From Symbiodinium natans (lineage: Eukaryota > Sar > Dinophyceae > Suessiales > Symbiodiniaceae), in NCBI GenBank assembly GCA_905221605.1, contig CAJNDS010002824.1, positions 182,501 to 246,500 of the forward strand: DNA of 64,000 nucleotides, written 5' to 3'. Positions within the stretch are counted from its first letter, which is position 1. Every line of letters starts with the position of its first letter. Positions 1 through 10,417 of this stretch are shown one piece after another. The translations under genes were made by a program, and so were the position numbers. The notes under the pieces were generated by a model. It saw only the letters and a program-made list of their open reading frames with translations. It did not search any database and was not told where the DNA came from.

Positions 1-111
1 GCACAGCCGCAAGTCAGGAAGAGCCCTGCAAATCCCATGACAAGGGCCCAACATCTGCCTCAGCTGAAAAACCGAGGCAGACACAAAAACAAAAGAAAAG
101 GACGGCCCTAA
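1..111 (+). CDS. 3' terminal exon of unknown gene, cut by window start
   Basis: Frame 1 is open from the first base for 36 codons and ends in a lysine/arginine-rich tail (KNKRKGRP). The TAA stop is supplied by the first CCCTAAA unit of the following array. Ordinary residue composition. Function not recognised; the 5' part lies outside the window. Confidence 0.6.
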   Translation, partial: AQPQVRKSPANPMTRAQHLPQLKNRGRHKNKRKGRP

Positions 112-112
112 A

Positions 113-206
113 CCCCTAAACCCCCCCAAACCCCTAAACCCTAAACCCTAAACCCTAAAACCTAAACCCTAAACCCTAAACCCTAAACCCTAAACCCTAA
201 ACCCTA
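113..206. repeat. interstitial telomere-type array (CCCTAAA)n
   Basis: Roughly a dozen CCCTAAA units, degenerate at the left edge. Matches the plant/dinoflagellate heptamer. Because sequence continues on both sides it is interstitial. Confidence 0.95.
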
Positions 207-210
207 GTAC

Positions 211-314
211 CTGCTAAGCTGGGCAACGAAGCCCTGGGCCTTCAATCCGGGTTTCCAGGGCGGCTTCGTTGAGTTGTCCAGCTCTTGGTTCGGTGGTTCA
301 TAGCAACGATCAAT
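211..314 (-). CDS. internal exon, unknown gene
   Basis: About 35 codons read DRCYEPPNQELDNS...FVAQLS on the minus strand. The exon would start after AAATAAG and end at AGCAG|GTACTAGGG, a GT donor that runs into the array at 113-206 (TTTAGGG on this strand). Upstream the same frame crosses the microsatellite, which is not credible coding. Confidence 0.5.
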
Positions 315-320
315 CTTATT

Positions 321-663
321 TTTCTTCTTATTACTATTACTATTACTATTACTATTACTATTGCTATTACTATTATTACTATTACTATTGCTATTACTAT
401 TACTATTATTATTACTATTACTATTACAATTACTATTACTATTACTATTACTACTACTATTACTATTACTATTACTATTACTATTACTATTACTATTACT
501 ATTACTATTACTATTACTATTACTATTACTATTACTATTACTATTACTATTACTATTTTCATTATTATTATTATTATTTACTATTACTATTACTATTACT
601 ATTACTATTACTATTACTATTTTCATTATTATTATTATTATTATTATTACTATTATTATTATT
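321..663. repeat. hexanucleotide microsatellite (ATTACT)n
   Basis: About 50 copies of ATTACT with ATT-only interruptions. The long I/V/T, N/S and Y/L reading frames here are translations of the repeat and not genes. Confidence 0.97.
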
Positions 664-1089
664 TATCATGTCAATTATCACTATCGTCTTTGTATTTGTT
701 ATTATTACCCTTTTCATGCTATAGGACAATATTGCTTGAAATGCTGATTACAGACGTGTGGTGTTAATGAACATTCAACATGCTCAATGCTTCCGCACTT
801 AGATTCACCATAAATGCTTGCTGGTTAAGTTTTAGGGTTCAGGGGTTTCGGGTTTAGGGTTCGCTTGAGGTTTCCACACGTCATCCCGAGATCCAAACCC
901 TTACAGCCTCAACAAACCTTAAGTCCGAACTCTGTAGCCCGTACTTGAAGGCTTCTTGTCACCCCTTAAACCCCAAACACAAACCCCTCAACCTAAAATC
1001 CCCAAACCCCTAAAGCCCAAACCCAAACACCCAAACCCCAAAACCACCCCAAAACAAACGCAAACCTGAAACCCTACAAACCCTGAACC
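664..1089. other. unique and degenerate repeat spacer
   Basis: Mixed sequence without a convincing long frame, followed by degraded CCCTAAA text. A short minus-strand frame around 900-960 (GDKKPSSTGYRVRT, then stop) could be a terminal exon but is weak. Confidence 0.4.
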
Positions 1090-1265
1090 GAAAGCCCTAA
1101 ACCCTACAAACCGAAAGCCCTAAACCCTAAACCCTAAACCCTAAACCCTAAACTCTAAACCCTAAACCCTAAACCCTAAACCCCAAACCCCAAACCCTAA
1201 ACCCTAAACCCTAAACCCTAAACCCTAAACCCTAAACCCTCGACCCTAGACCCTAGACCCTAGAC
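1090..1265. repeat. interstitial telomere-type array (CCCTAAA)n
   Basis: CCCTAAA units drifting into CCCCAAA and CCCTAGA variants. Degenerate C-rich text continues at 1616-1990. Confidence 0.95.
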
Positions 1266-1408
1266 CCTACAAACCACGAGCACGCGCTCCAGGTGCCCCT
1301 CCACGGCTCCAGGCCGCTCCTGGCCGCGAAGAGACTTTTAGGGTTTTGGGGTTTAGGGTTTGGGGTTTAGGGTTTAGGGTTTCGGGTTTAGGGTTTAGGG
1401 TTTAGGAG

Positions 1409-1480
1409 GCTCGGGGAGTTGCTCCAGGAGTCTGGGTATGTGCAGGCTTCTGAAAATGCGGGCTCCTTTCTGGCCCCCGC
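1409..1480 (+). CDS. possible internal exon
   Basis: After TTTAG the plus strand reads RLGELLQESGYVQASENAG then FLAP, up to a possible GC donor (CCCC|GCAAGA). The reverse strand is also open, so strand is not certain. Function unknown. Confidence 0.4.
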
Positions 1481-1991
1481 AAGAACACGATCTTTAGGGT
1501 ACCCGAGGAGGGAGGGTCTAAGGGGTTTGGGTTCCTTTGGGTTTCGAGCCTAGGGTCTGGGGTTTAGATTCCTGTTTATGGTTTTAAAGGCCTGCATGAT
1601 CTCCCGCAACTTCAAGCCCAAACCACCTAAACCCAATCGACTAAACTACCTAAACCGAATTTGGCCTAAACCTCAAGCCACAACCCAATTGGCCTGAACC
1701 CACAACCGCCCAAACCCCCAAAACCTAAACCCTTCCGAGACTCCAAAACACCCAGGCCCCAAACCAAAACCAAAACCCCAGTTGACCTAAACCAAAAGCC
1801 ACCTAAGCCCCAAAACCTACATCTAAAACCCCCAATTCACCTAGACTCCAAACCACCTAAGCCCCAAACCGCCTAAACCCCCATTGACCTAGACCCCCAA
1901 ACCTAAACTTAAACCCCAGTTGACCTAAACCCTCCATGCACCTAAGCCCCAAACCACCTACAGCCCAAACCCTACAGCCCAAACCCTACTA

Positions 1992-2073
1992 CCAATAGTA
2001 TTCCCTCATGGCCCCTTTGCAAGTATACTATGATAACCACCAAAACCCCTTTTAAAATTATTGAGACCCCTAT
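1992..2073. mobile_element. family F palindromic element, degenerate copy
   Basis: Shares the core (ATAGTATT..GGCCCCT..ACTATGATAACC..CCAAAACCCCTTTT..TTATTGAGACCCCTATA) with elements at 23192, 41296 and 50704. The left terminal repeat is decayed. Confidence 0.7.
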
Positions 2074-2103
2074 ATTAAGCCCCAAACCACCTAAATCCCA
2101 AAA

Positions 2104-2183
2104 CCCGAAGGCGCGGAACTTCCTGTGGCTTTCGTTGGTCCAGTCCAGCGCCCGCGAGTGCACCTCTTGCAGGGTCCCTAAAC
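2104..2183 (-). CDS. internal exon, unknown gene
   Basis: Minus strand after TTTAG|GG reads TLQEVHSRALDWTNESHRKF then RAF. Mixed polar and aromatic residues, unlike the translated arrays on both sides. The donor end is unclear. Confidence 0.5.
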
Positions 2184-2389
2184 CCTAAACCCTAAACCCT
2201 GAACCCTAAACCCTAAACCTTAAACCCTAAACCTAAACCCTACACCCTCGACCCTCAACCCTAAATCCTCTGGGAAGCTCTGCAGTGGCTTTCTACTTTT
2301 GCTCTCAACAACCCCCGAGGAATGCGAAACGATAATCCCGATATTACCCCCGAAAAACTGAACAAAAGCAATAATCCCCGTATTACCCT

Positions 2390-2456
2390 TGTGAGGAAGA
2401 ATATCTTTTTGTTTCTTTTTTCTTAATTTGTTTTTTTTTTGGGGGGGGGGTTCTTG
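2390..2456. mobile_element. family K element, partial
   Basis: GAGGAAGAATATCTTTTT and GGGGGGGGTTCTTGAG match the elements at 53468-53553 and 56049-56125, which end in GGGGGTTCTTAAG. Confidence 0.5.
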
Positions 2457-2662
2457 AGCTGGACTTAGGGCTGAGGATTTTGGGGTCATGAGAAGCCCGA
2501 GGAATCCCTAAACCCTAAGCCTAAACCCTTAACCCTAAACCCTAAACCCTAAACCCTAAACCTAAACCCCTAAACCCTGAAGAATCCCTGAGATCCCTGG
2601 ATCGACCCCCGCATCTTGCCAGCCAAGGTCAGGTTCGGGATTCGACTTTAACACCCCAAACC

Positions 2663-2769
2663 TTGGCATGTTCCCCCTTATACTTCTATACGAACAGCTC
2701 CGTAGTTATAATAGGGGGGGCACTATAATCCCTATGAAGGAGCTGTTAGTACAAGGGGGGACATCCCGA
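2663..2769. mobile_element. family A palindromic element (MITE-like)
   Basis: Left arm TTGGCATGTTCCCCCTTATA, right arm TACAAGGGGGGACATCCCGA, with a pyrimidine/purine core giving TATAATAGGGGGGGCACTATA in the middle. About 105 bp, no coding capacity: the standard form of family A. Confidence 0.85.
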
Positions 2770-2833
2770 TTTACAAGCCCTCATCCAATGGATGAAGAAT
2801 GCAAGGTTGCATGTAGGTAGTATTTGAGGCTCC

Positions 2834-2878
2834 TAGGGTTTAGGGTTTAGGGTTTAGGGTTTAGGGTTTAGGGTTTAG
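2834..2878. repeat. (TTTAGGG)n array
   Basis: Six to seven perfect units directly upstream of the exon at 2879; the last unit supplies its TTTAG acceptor. Confidence 0.9.
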
Positions 2879-2959
2879 GGAAACTGGATCCAATTGTTTC
2901 TTCGAGCTATCGCACCGGCGAATGTACACGTCAGGCAGTTCTCATGCGAAGGAGCCAGG
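2879..2959 (+). CDS. internal exon, unknown gene
   Basis: Acceptor TTTAG|G and donor CCAGG|GTGAAAG enclose 81 nt that read ETGSNCFFELSHRRMYTSGS then SHAKEP. A second plus frame (FLRAIAPANVHVRQFSCEGA, continuing to about 3078) is also open, so the frame is uncertain. Confidence 0.5.
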
Positions 2960-3267
2960 GTGAAAGGGGATGATCATCTTCTTTGTCGTCTTACCAAAAA
3001 CCTCCAGTCCAGAAGCATGTCATGTGCCACCCTCTTTATGTGTATTCCCCCAACCCTTGCAACCCCCTTCCTTGCCCTAAACCCTAAACCCAAAACCCTA
3101 AACCCTAAAGTCCAAGATGTCGCCGACCCTCTTTGGGCTTCTTTCGGCTTCAGCGTTTAGAACTTTGGGCTTCAGGGCTTATGGATTCAGGGTTTGAGAG
3201 TTCTGGGTTTAGGATATGTACCTTCAAAATTTTGGGGGGTTCATGGCTCAGTAAGCCCTATGCAAAC

Positions 3268-3344
3268 CTCCACAAGCGGACCTTCCCCTCTGGGTTGTTG
3301 GCATCCACATTGCGCTGAAGGAGCGGCATCCTTGTAGGTGCGTT
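3268..3344 (-). CDS. internal exon, unknown gene
   Basis: 77 nt between GTTTAG|AAC and TGGAG|GTTTGC. Reads NAPTRMPLLQRNVDANNPEG then KVRLW. Both splice borders lie at G-rich repeat remnants. Confidence 0.55.
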
Positions 3345-3421
3345 CTAAACCCAGAATCCTAGAACCCCAGAACCCTAGAACCCTAGAACCCTACAACCCT
3401 AGAACGCAGGAACCCTAAACC

Positions 3422-3518
3422 CTAACAGCCCCCCAAGATCTCTTTCGAAGCCTCTTGAAGCCACGACGCACAGCTCGGGATTTCAAGCCCACGCCTCCGA
3501 ACAAAGACCCCATACATT
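3422..3518 (-). CDS. exon with stop, unknown gene
   Basis: Minus strand reads MYGVFVRRRGLEIPSCASWL then QEASKEILGGC and a TAG at the edge of degenerate repeat. Either a terminal exon or an internal one with a donor before the stop. Confidence 0.5.
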
Positions 3519-3602
3519 CTTAAAGCCTTAGGGTGTTACATGGTGCAATCCAAGGGGGTTTGGGGTTTAGGTTTTAGGGTTTAGGGTTTAGGGGTAAGGG
3601 TC

Positions 3603-3652
3603 GTGACATGGTCCCTTAGTATGGGCCCTTAAACGGGGACCCTTTATGCGCC
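3603..3652. mobile_element. family D element, left half only
   Basis: ACATGGTCCCTTAGTATGGG then CCCTTAAACGGGGACC matches the left arm of the full element at 25778-25923. Confidence 0.7.
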
Positions 3653-4069
3653 CGCGTTCCGCGGAATCCAACCCCCGCCCCCCCATGGTATCCCCCCCGC
3701 CAAACCCTGCGTTAACCCTAAAAACACCACGGACCACATGGAGGGGAGAGAGAAACCCTCGAACGGCCCTGAACCCTAAGCCCGAAAACCTAAACCCACC
3801 AATGAACCACAGGGGGAGCAGGGTAACCTGAAACCTTAACTGCTTTCACCCTGAACCGTAAACCCAGCATGAATCCGCCGAGGCCTCGGGCCGAAGGTGT
3901 CTAGGTTGTCAGAACAGGCACCCCCCTCGTAATCCTCCAAAAAAAAACCTAAACCCCAAACCGTGAACCTTGAGCCCTAAGCCCTCAACCCTAAACTAAC
4001 CCTCAACCCGAAACCCCAAACCATAAACTATAAACCCGGAACCCTAAACCCTACACCCAACCCTTATTG

Positions 4070-4152
4070 CTTGGGGTCCAGCGACTTGGGCGCTGCGGAA
4101 TCACCATGCCCACGCGGATGCGCTGGGCCGGGCCGAGGCGGGTCGCGTAGCG
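4070..4152 (-). CDS. internal exon, unknown gene
   Basis: GC-rich island; minus strand reads RYATRLGPAQRIRVGMVIPQ then RPSRWTP. No clear splice sites, but the composition is coding-like and unlike the flanking repeats. Confidence 0.4.
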
Positions 4153-4768
4153 TTAAAATTACAGGGGGGAGAGGGGGGAAACCATAAATCTACCATTACC
4201 CCAAACCTTGAACCCTAAACTCTAAACCCGCCGTGAACCAATGGACCAAGGGGGTCAGAGTGAAAATCCTGAACTCTGCAGACTAACCCTAGACCCTAAA
4301 CCCATGAACCACAGACCAAGAACCACAGCGGGTGCGGGGGGGGGGGTGGGGGAGAACCCAAAACCCACCAAGAAACACAGAGGGGGATTACCATGGGGGG
4401 GGAGGAGGGGAGGGGGGGTGCGGCTATGCTGCCTCATATATTACCCTACCCTTAGGTACATGCGGGTTGATCTCATGTATGGGTTGCAGGGTTCCCAAGG
4501 GCCCATACTTCAGAACCCTGTAAAGGAGGCAAGGATAGCTACCCTTGGATTTAAGGGCTTACGGCATCTTAGGCGGCTACTGCTTCTCGAGGTCAGTGAG
4601 CACCACGACCCTGGCTTATGCAATGTAGGGCTTGAGGGCCTTGGGAGATTCAGGGGCTTCGAGGTTTGGGGGTTGAAGGTTCAATGAGTTTGCGGGGCTC
4701 AAGGGGATTTAGGGTCTACTGCTTCGGTGCTTCGGAGCAACCCTAGATGGTTTAGGCTTTGCGGGATT

Positions 4769-4912
4769 ACTTGGAGGTTCATGGCACTGAGCAACGAACT
4801 ATAACTGTACCTATAACTGTACTTATAACCGTATTAGGGCACTTAAGGGGCTTATAAGTGCGCTGATAAGTACAGTTCTAATTAGTTACTAAGTACCACG
4901 AACCTCCAAGTA
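4769..4912. mobile_element. family B palindromic element, full copy
   Basis: ACTTGGAGGTTCATGGCACT opens and AAGTACCACGAACCTCCAAG closes the element. The core is a run of ATAACTGTAC-type repeats with an inverted GGGCACTTAAGGGGCTTATA. About 144 bp. Confidence 0.9.
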
Positions 4913-5700
4913 GTTTGAGAGTTCGTTTGGGGTTCAGGGTTCAGGGCCAGACACGACCAATGCTTCACAAAAGGCCTCAAAGTGCTTCGACTTGGTGATT
5001 AGGGAGTGGTACCACTCATGAACCCAAAAAACCCTAAACCCCAAAAGGCCTGGAAACCCTGGAAACAATGAAAATCCTGAAAACCCTGAAAACCCTGAAA
5101 ACCCTGAAAACCCTAAACCCTAATGCCTCTTGTTTGTGGAAAGCTTATGTTTAGGGGCATTCAGAGAAGGATGGAAGGCTTCTACGGTTGGCCTCGACTG
5201 GTCATCTTCTTGTCTTCCCCTTGGGGTCCTGCAGCCCTAAACCCTAAACCCTGAAACCCTAAACCCTAAACCCTAAGCCCTAAGCCCAAGCCCAAAGGGG
5301 GTATGGGGGGGCACTCTGGGCAAGCCAGGCCGGACTGGCTCAGCACCACAAGCCGCGACTGTCAGGCCCACCACCTCTGGGGAAACCCCAAACCGTCCTC
5401 AACTCGGAGGTTCAGGGTTCAGGGTTTAGGGTTTAGGGTTTGGGGTTTAGGGTTTAGGGTTTGGGGTTTAGGGTTTAGGGTTGAGGGTTTAGGGCTTAGG
5501 GTTTAGGGTTTATGGTTTACGCTTTAGGGGTCAAGGTTTAACCCAAGTCCCCTAAGCAGGTTAGAAGTAGAGTTTTCGCTGGGGTTTTAAGTACCCATGA
5601 ACCTCCTGGAACCTCGTACTTGCTATGGACCCCATGGACCCGAAAAACGCTAGAGAACCGAAACCAGACGAGGTCTTTTAAAGTTTGGGGCTTGGGGTTT

Positions 5701-5830
5701 AGAGTTTAGGGTTTAGGGTTTAGGGTTTGGGGTTTGGGGTTTGGGGTTTGGGGTTTGGGGTTTGGGGTTTGGGGTTTGGGGTTTGGGGTGTGGGGTGTGG
5801 GGTGTGGGGTGTGGGGTGTGGGGTTTACAG
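5701..5830. repeat. TTTAGGG array drifting to TTTGGGG and GTGTGGG
   Basis: Progressive replacement of TTTAGGG by TTTGGGG and then GTGTGGG in one direction, as expected for array expansion of local variants. The GFGVWGL-type ORFs here are translated repeat. Confidence 0.95.
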
Positions 5831-6083
5831 TTTCTGGGGCGTTTTTTGGTGTTTCGACCCTAAGCCTTCAATTCTACAGGGATGCTTTAGGGTTAAAGCA
5901 GCACCTGGCGAGCTGACCCTAAACCCTAAACCCTAAACCCTAAACCCTACTCCCTACTCCCTAAACCCTAAACCCTAGACCCTAAACCCTAAACCCTAGA
6001 CCCTAAACCCGCGCAAGGTTGTCTTGTCAGACCCCCGACCAGATCCAGTCGGGATTGTATACCGGTCCTGAGGGGGTCTTACA

Positions 6084-6167
6084 TACTTGGTAAGTGCCCT
6101 AATATGGTTACAAGTACAGTTGTAAGCACAGTTATAGGTAGTTACTAAGTACCATGAACCTCCAAGT
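6084..6167. mobile_element. family B element, right half
   Basis: GTAAGTGCCCTAATATGG .. ACAGTTATAG .. TAAGTACCATGAACCTCCAA is the right arm and core of family B. Confidence 0.8.
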
Positions 6168-6307
6168 AGGGTTTGCTTAGAAATAATTCGTTGGGAGCTT
6201 GTATGAAGAATTGTAGACGGATTTGTATAAAGGATAACATTGAAAATCGGCTCTCCCGCATGATCGAACCGGCCACGTCCCCACGACTTCCGGGAAGAAT
6301 TTGGTCT

Positions 6308-6374
6308 ATTAGAGTACAATTACATAGGGACCATACGGGAATACTATTAACAATTATTCGACCTTTATATTACA
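6308..6374. mobile_element. family F element, right half
   Basis: AGTACAATTACATAGGGACC .. GGGAATACTATTAACAATTA matches the right half of the full copy at 13014-13116. Confidence 0.65.
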
Positions 6375-6792
6375 GCTTTCTAAGGTCCCCTACGAATACG
6401 AGCTACCTTTTCTGTTGAAAAGACGGCTAAAAGGTACCCAAACCTAAAAGCAAGGTAGAGGATGTTCTAGTTGTAGCGTCAAAGTCCAATGTTTTCGACT
6501 TCCACTCGACGCACGCCCACGGCTATCTGAAACCCTGAAAAACTCGACAGAAGACCCCGTGCCTGCCGACAAAAGAAGCTTGGGGTTTGGGGCTTAGGGT
6601 TGCGGGTGGGCTGGCCCCAAGAGTAACCTAGGAAAAAACAAAAAAACGTGCCCTTTTTGTGGTTACAGGGAACCTAACCCTAAAAAATAGGGAATAGGGG
6701 CCTACTTTGGGTCCTAGCGCTAGGGTGTAGGGCCCCCAAGAGAACTCAAGGGCCGCAGCAATTGCTCCTGAAGACCTAACAAATGGCGCTAT

Positions 6793-6816
6793 TTTGGGAT
6801 GTTCCCCCTTATACTA
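6793..6816. mobile_element. family A solo left arm
   Basis: TTTTGGGATGTTCCCCCTTA then TACTAGCA, with no right arm downstream. Confidence 0.7.
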
Positions 6817-7129
6817 GCAAGCCTAAGCCCAAAGGCCATCAAAGCCTGAAATACGAGAAAGCCTTCAACAGTTTAGGGTATCGGGTATCCTCGAAGACTC
6901 GTCATGGCTTTAGGCTTCGTCTCGATTACTTCCGGACACTTACCGAAAACGCCCTAAGCCCTTGCAACCCTAAAACCCATTTAAACAAATCAACCGCACC
7001 CCCTAAGCCAGGGTTTAGGGTTTAGGGTTTAGGGCTTAGGGCTTAGGGCTTAGGGTCTAAGGCTTAGGAAAACCAACCCCCTCCCAGAAAACCCCACATC
7101 CTTGACAACCCCAAAAGCCCTAGCGTAAG

Positions 7130-7205
7130 ATTGAACACTGAAGAAACAGTCCACACCAATCCGCCAGGGCCCCCGGCGCCAACACCGGACCCAAGCTCAA
7201 GGCAG
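7130..7205 (+). CDS. internal exon, unknown gene
   Basis: 76 nt between GCGTAAG|A and AGGCAG|GTGGCG. Reads LNTEETVHTNPPGPPAPTPD then PSSRQ. Proline-rich and probably disordered. Confidence 0.5.
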
Positions 7206-7399
7206 GTGGCGCCCCTAACCAAAAAGGTTTAGGGAACCCTAAACCCTAAACCCTAAACCCTAAACACAAGTTTTTTGCTTTCTTGGCGGGATGGCGTGGA
7301 GAGGTTGAGGGGGAGGAGCAGCAACCCGAGTGAGTAGGGGGCGGTTGGGGTTTAGGGCTGGTGCTCTGAGTGCAGCTTACTTGAAGGCTTAGGGCTGCA

Positions 7400-7541
7400 G
7401 GGTTTAGGGTTTAGGGTTTAGGGTTTAGGGTTTAGGGTTTAGGGTTTAGGGTTTAGGGTTTAGGGTTTAGGGTTTAGGGTTTAGGCTTTAGGGTTTTGGG
7501 TTTAGGGTTTAGGGTTTCGGGTTTAGGGTTTAGGGTTTAGG
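7400..7541. repeat. (TTTAGGG)n array
   Basis: About 20 near-perfect units that run directly into the left end of element L. Confidence 0.97.
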
Positions 7542-7970
7542 GTCCGCCGACCCTGGCGGCGTGCTGGATGGGAAAAGGAGGTGAAAACCTCCCCCAAAAC
7601 GTGGGGGGGAAGGGCGTACCCGGGCAGCTTTTCCATGGAGGGCCAGGCCACCCACACCGCATAAACTCACGGACCATAGGCGGTTTCGCACAGGACATAG
7701 GGGTCCTTGGGAAAAACCCACCCAGCCCCCCCTACCCCCTCTCCCGGTTGCTGGCCCCCCCCCCCCCCCCCCCCCCTACCCCCCCTAGGCTGCCCTCCCC
7801 CAAGCTGGCTTCAGCTCCTGTTTGGGTCCTGGTGCTACCCCCTACCCCCCCCCCCAACGTTTCACAGAGGCTCAAGCAAATCAACTTTTGGCATCCTTTG
7901 AGCTGACGAGCGCGTTTAAACCTTTCAACTATGCTCCAGCGGGGTCGGCGGCTTGAGCCGGAGGCTCTTA
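7541..7970. mobile_element. element L, copy 1
   Basis: Begins GGTCCGCCGACCCTGGCGGC and ends GGGGTCGGCGGCTTGAGCCG then GAGGCTCTTA, so CCGCCGACCC forms a terminal inverted repeat. Conserved inner blocks: GGAGGTGAAAACCTCCC hairpin, CACCGCATAAACTCACGGAC, ATAGGCGGTTTCGCACAGG and long C runs. No convincing protein. Copies at 19812 and 30250. Confidence 0.85.
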
Positions 7971-8074
7971 AATTTAGGGTTTAGGGTTTAGGGTTTAGGG
8001 TTTAAGGTTTAGGGTTTAGGGTTTAGGGTTTAGGGCTGCAAGTAGAGCCATACTCAGGGATGTAAGTACCGTAC

Positions 8075-8150
8075 CCTTGCAATCCTTTTCAGTGCCCATG
8101 AACTCGCATTGCAGTTTTACTGTGTAGAACTCAGTTAACGGAACCCCAAG
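8075..8150 (-). CDS. internal exon, unknown gene
   Basis: 76 nt between GCTTTAG|CTT and GCAAGG|GTACGG. Reads LGVPLTEFYTVKLQCEFMGT then EKDCK. Function unknown. Confidence 0.6.
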
Positions 8151-8246
8151 CTAAAGCTTCTGTTCGCCCAAGATACCCTAAACCCTAAACCCTAAACCCT
8201 GAACCCTAAACCCCAAACCCTAACCCTGAACCCTGAACCCTAAAAC

Positions 8247-8336
8247 GTTGAAATAGAAGCGGCTCAGGAGCTAAGAACGCCCAGCTGCTGCCACGGACAG
8301 CTACCAGAAAAAAAACAGCTCTGTGAGGACCAATAA
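8247..8336 (+). CDS. 3' terminal exon, unknown gene
   Basis: Plus strand reads VEIEAAQELRTPSCCHGQLP then EKKQLCEDQ and TAA. Acidic, with three cysteines. Upstream boundary unclear. Confidence 0.5.
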   Translation, partial: VEIEAAQELRTPSCCHGQLPEKKQLCEDQ

Positions 8337-8440
8337 CTAGTTTAGGGTTTAGGGTTTGGGGTTTAGGGTTGTTTAGGGGCTGTTTAGGGTTGCTTAGGGT
8401 TGTCTAGGGTTTAGGGATTAGGGGGTTTAGGGTTTATGGT

Positions 8441-8520
8441 CCATCAGCTCCAGGGGCGCGAGCTTTGAGTTGTGTGTTTCATGCATGCTCAAGACTTGCG
8501 AGTTGCGAGCATGACGCTCG
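8441..8520 (-). CDS. possible internal exon
   Basis: After CTTCAG|C the minus strand reads ERHARNSQVLSMHETHNSKL then APLELMD. No clear donor. The 13-mer GGTCCATCAGCTC at its left edge recurs at 8579. Confidence 0.4.
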
Positions 8521-8754
8521 CTGAAGGAGCTTCAAGGGTTTAGGGTTTAGGGTTTAGGCTTTAGGGTTCAGGGTTCAGGGTCCATCAGCTCTGAGCAGTA
8601 TGCGTTCTTCCACCTTTAGACCAAACTCTCCACACTCCACCCTAAAAATCCTTCATGTGAAGAATGACTCGCGCGCGTGGGCACGTGGGATCGTCTCGAT
8701 GCCTGAGGGTTTAGGGTTTAGGGTTTCGGGTTTAGGGTTTAGAATTTAGGCATA

Positions 8755-8868
8755 GCGCAGCCGCAGGTGCAGGATGCCTGGTGCTTCTTGGGCACATGCT
8801 TCAGCTCGCCAGCGTGGACACATGCGTACTGCAGGCCCTCGCCAGATGATGTGTGAAGCGCTTGCCGA
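8755..8868 (-). CDS. internal exon, unknown gene
   Basis: Acceptor TTTCAG|T at the end of a TTTAGGG array on this strand; 38 codons read RQALHTSSGEGLQYACVHAG then ELKHVPKKHQASCTCGCAM. The Cys/His spacing suggests metal binding but matches no family I can name. Confidence 0.6.
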
Positions 8869-8943
8869 CTGAAACCCTAAACCCTAAACCCTAAACCCTA
8901 AACCCTAAACCCTAAACCCTGACTTGCCGGACTTTCCGGGGAC

Positions 8944-9049
8944 TTATTTGCCAAGCGGGCTCTGGGCTTGCACACCCGTTCCTCCGCGGCCTTTACTTCG
9001 GCCAACCTTGGCCTCTGCCTTCTGGGCCTCCACGAATCCGTGCCTCGAC
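8944..9049 (-). CDS. 3' terminal exon, unknown gene
   Basis: Minus strand reads RHGFVEAQKAEAKVGRSKGR then GGTGVQAQSPLGK and TAA. Basic, low-complexity tail. Lies just downstream of the 8755 exon's upstream array, so it ends a different transcript. Confidence 0.55.
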
Positions 9050-9335
9050 GGTTTAGGGTTTAGGGTTTCGGGTTTAGGGTTTAGGGTTTAGGGTTTAGGG
9101 TTTAGGGTTTAGGGTTTAGGACTTAGGGTTTAGGGCTTAGGAAGTAAGGTTTAGGGCACTTTGGCTTGAGGAGCCGTCGCCACTGAGAAGTTATAGCAGC
9201 CCTAGTACTTCTCATTCCCAACTACCTGAACCCTAAACCCTAAACCCTAAACCCTAAACCCTAAACCCTAAACCCTAAACCCTAAACCTCAAACCCTGAG
9301 CGCTTAAACCCTAAGCCCCAAACCCTAAACAATCT

Positions 9336-9435
9336 GGGAGTTTGCAGAATTTAGGGGTACCTTATTGGGGGTCCTTACTATGAGGGGATCCTACTACTTG
9401 GGGCCTATTTCGAGGGTCCCTCTTATTTTCGCACA

Positions 9436-9436
<1 letters not shown>
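9336..9436. mobile_element. family C palindromic element
   Basis: GGGAGTTTGCAGAATTTAGG .. GGTACCTTATTGGGGGTCCT .. GATCCTACTACTTGGGGCCT .. TTATTTTCGCACACCCCC. Same inner text as the copies at 31109 and 48219. Confidence 0.75.
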
Positions 9437-9466
<30 letters not shown>

Positions 9467-9478
9467 AAAAAAAAAAAA
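9428..9478. repeat. poly-C followed by poly-A
   Basis: An uninterrupted C run directly joined to an A run. On the minus strand this is T-tract then G-tract. Confidence 0.95.
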
Positions 9479-9512
9479 CTAAACCCTAAACCCTCAACCC
9501 TAAACCCTAAAC

Positions 9513-9583
9513 AAAAGGCCTGCACAGCTCAGGATGGTCCACAAAGTAGTCGGAAAGCACCTTCTGCTCCATTTGTTGGGGTT
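9513..9583 (-). CDS. internal exon, unknown gene
   Basis: 71 nt between GTCTAG|AA and CCTTTT|GTTTAGGG. Reads PQQMEQKVLSDYFVDHPELC then RPF. The donor is formed by the telomere-type repeat itself. Confidence 0.65.
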
Positions 9584-9816
9584 CTAGACTGCAGGGTCGA
9601 GGGTCTGGGGCGTCAGGACCTCCACACCCTTGAGGGTTTAGGGTTCAGGGTTTAGGGTTTAGGGTTGAGGGTTTAGGGTTTAGGGTTTGGGGTTTGGGGT
9701 TTGGGGTTTGGGGTTTGGGGTTGGGGGTTTAAGAGTGTTTGGGTGTAGGGCTTGGCCCGGTTTAGGGTTTAGGGTTTAGGGTTTAGGGTTTAGGGCTGTC
9801 TACATCCTACTTGAAG

Positions 9817-9931
9817 GCTGATGGGAAGTTACAAGAAGGTGCCCAAAGCACAAGGGGCCGTGCCAAAAGCAGGGAGCGTAAGAAAAAAGGGATCATAGTT
9901 CCGCGAGCTGACCATGTGCACCTCACCTCCG
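9817..9931 (+). CDS. internal exon, unknown gene, basic
   Basis: 115 nt between CTTGAAG|G and CCG|GTGAGACC, a textbook donor. Reads ADGKLQEGAQSTRGRAKSRE then RKKKGIIVPRADHVHLTS; the RAKSRERKKK stretch is a plausible nuclear localisation signal. Confidence 0.7.
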
Positions 9932-10417
9932 GTGAGACCTGTAGTCACCCTCCTTAAGACACACCCCCATCAATCCCCCCGAGGTAGCCCGACACCAAAA
10001 AGCAACAACGCTCTGCCTGCCCCTGAAACGAGCTTTAAAACTGCTGTGAGAAACTGAAAATGAAGTAACCCTATCAGGATACACAAACCCTTGACCCTAA
10101 ACGCCCAAAACAATCTGTGATACGTCATCATATGGCTCCATATCATGGTAACTCAATCCCTGGCCCGTAAACAACCCTAGACTCCGGAAACTCCTGAGAA
10201 CAACCCTAAACCCCAAGCCCCAAACCCAAACTCCAAGTCCCAAACCCCTAAACCCTACTTAGAAATAAACCCGAAACCCGAAACCCCAAACCTTAAACTC
10301 TAAACCCTACACCCTAAAACTTACTTCCACCTACCCTAAACCCTAAACCCTAAACCCTAAACCTTAAAGCCTAAACCCTAAACCCTAAACCTTACTTCGA
10401 CCTACCCTAAACCCCCG

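Noticed and set aside
113-206. True chromosome end
   Set aside because: Unique and coding-like sequence lies on both sides and similar arrays occur throughout in both orientations, so this is interstitial.
204-767. Five long overlapping ORFs (N/S, I/V, Y/L-rich)
   Set aside because: They translate the ATTACT microsatellite; only the non-repeat end at 211-314 (minus) was kept as a possible exon.
7541-7970. rRNA or tRNA gene in element L
   Set aside because: No conserved rRNA segment or tRNA cloverleaf was recognised; only hairpin-forming blocks.
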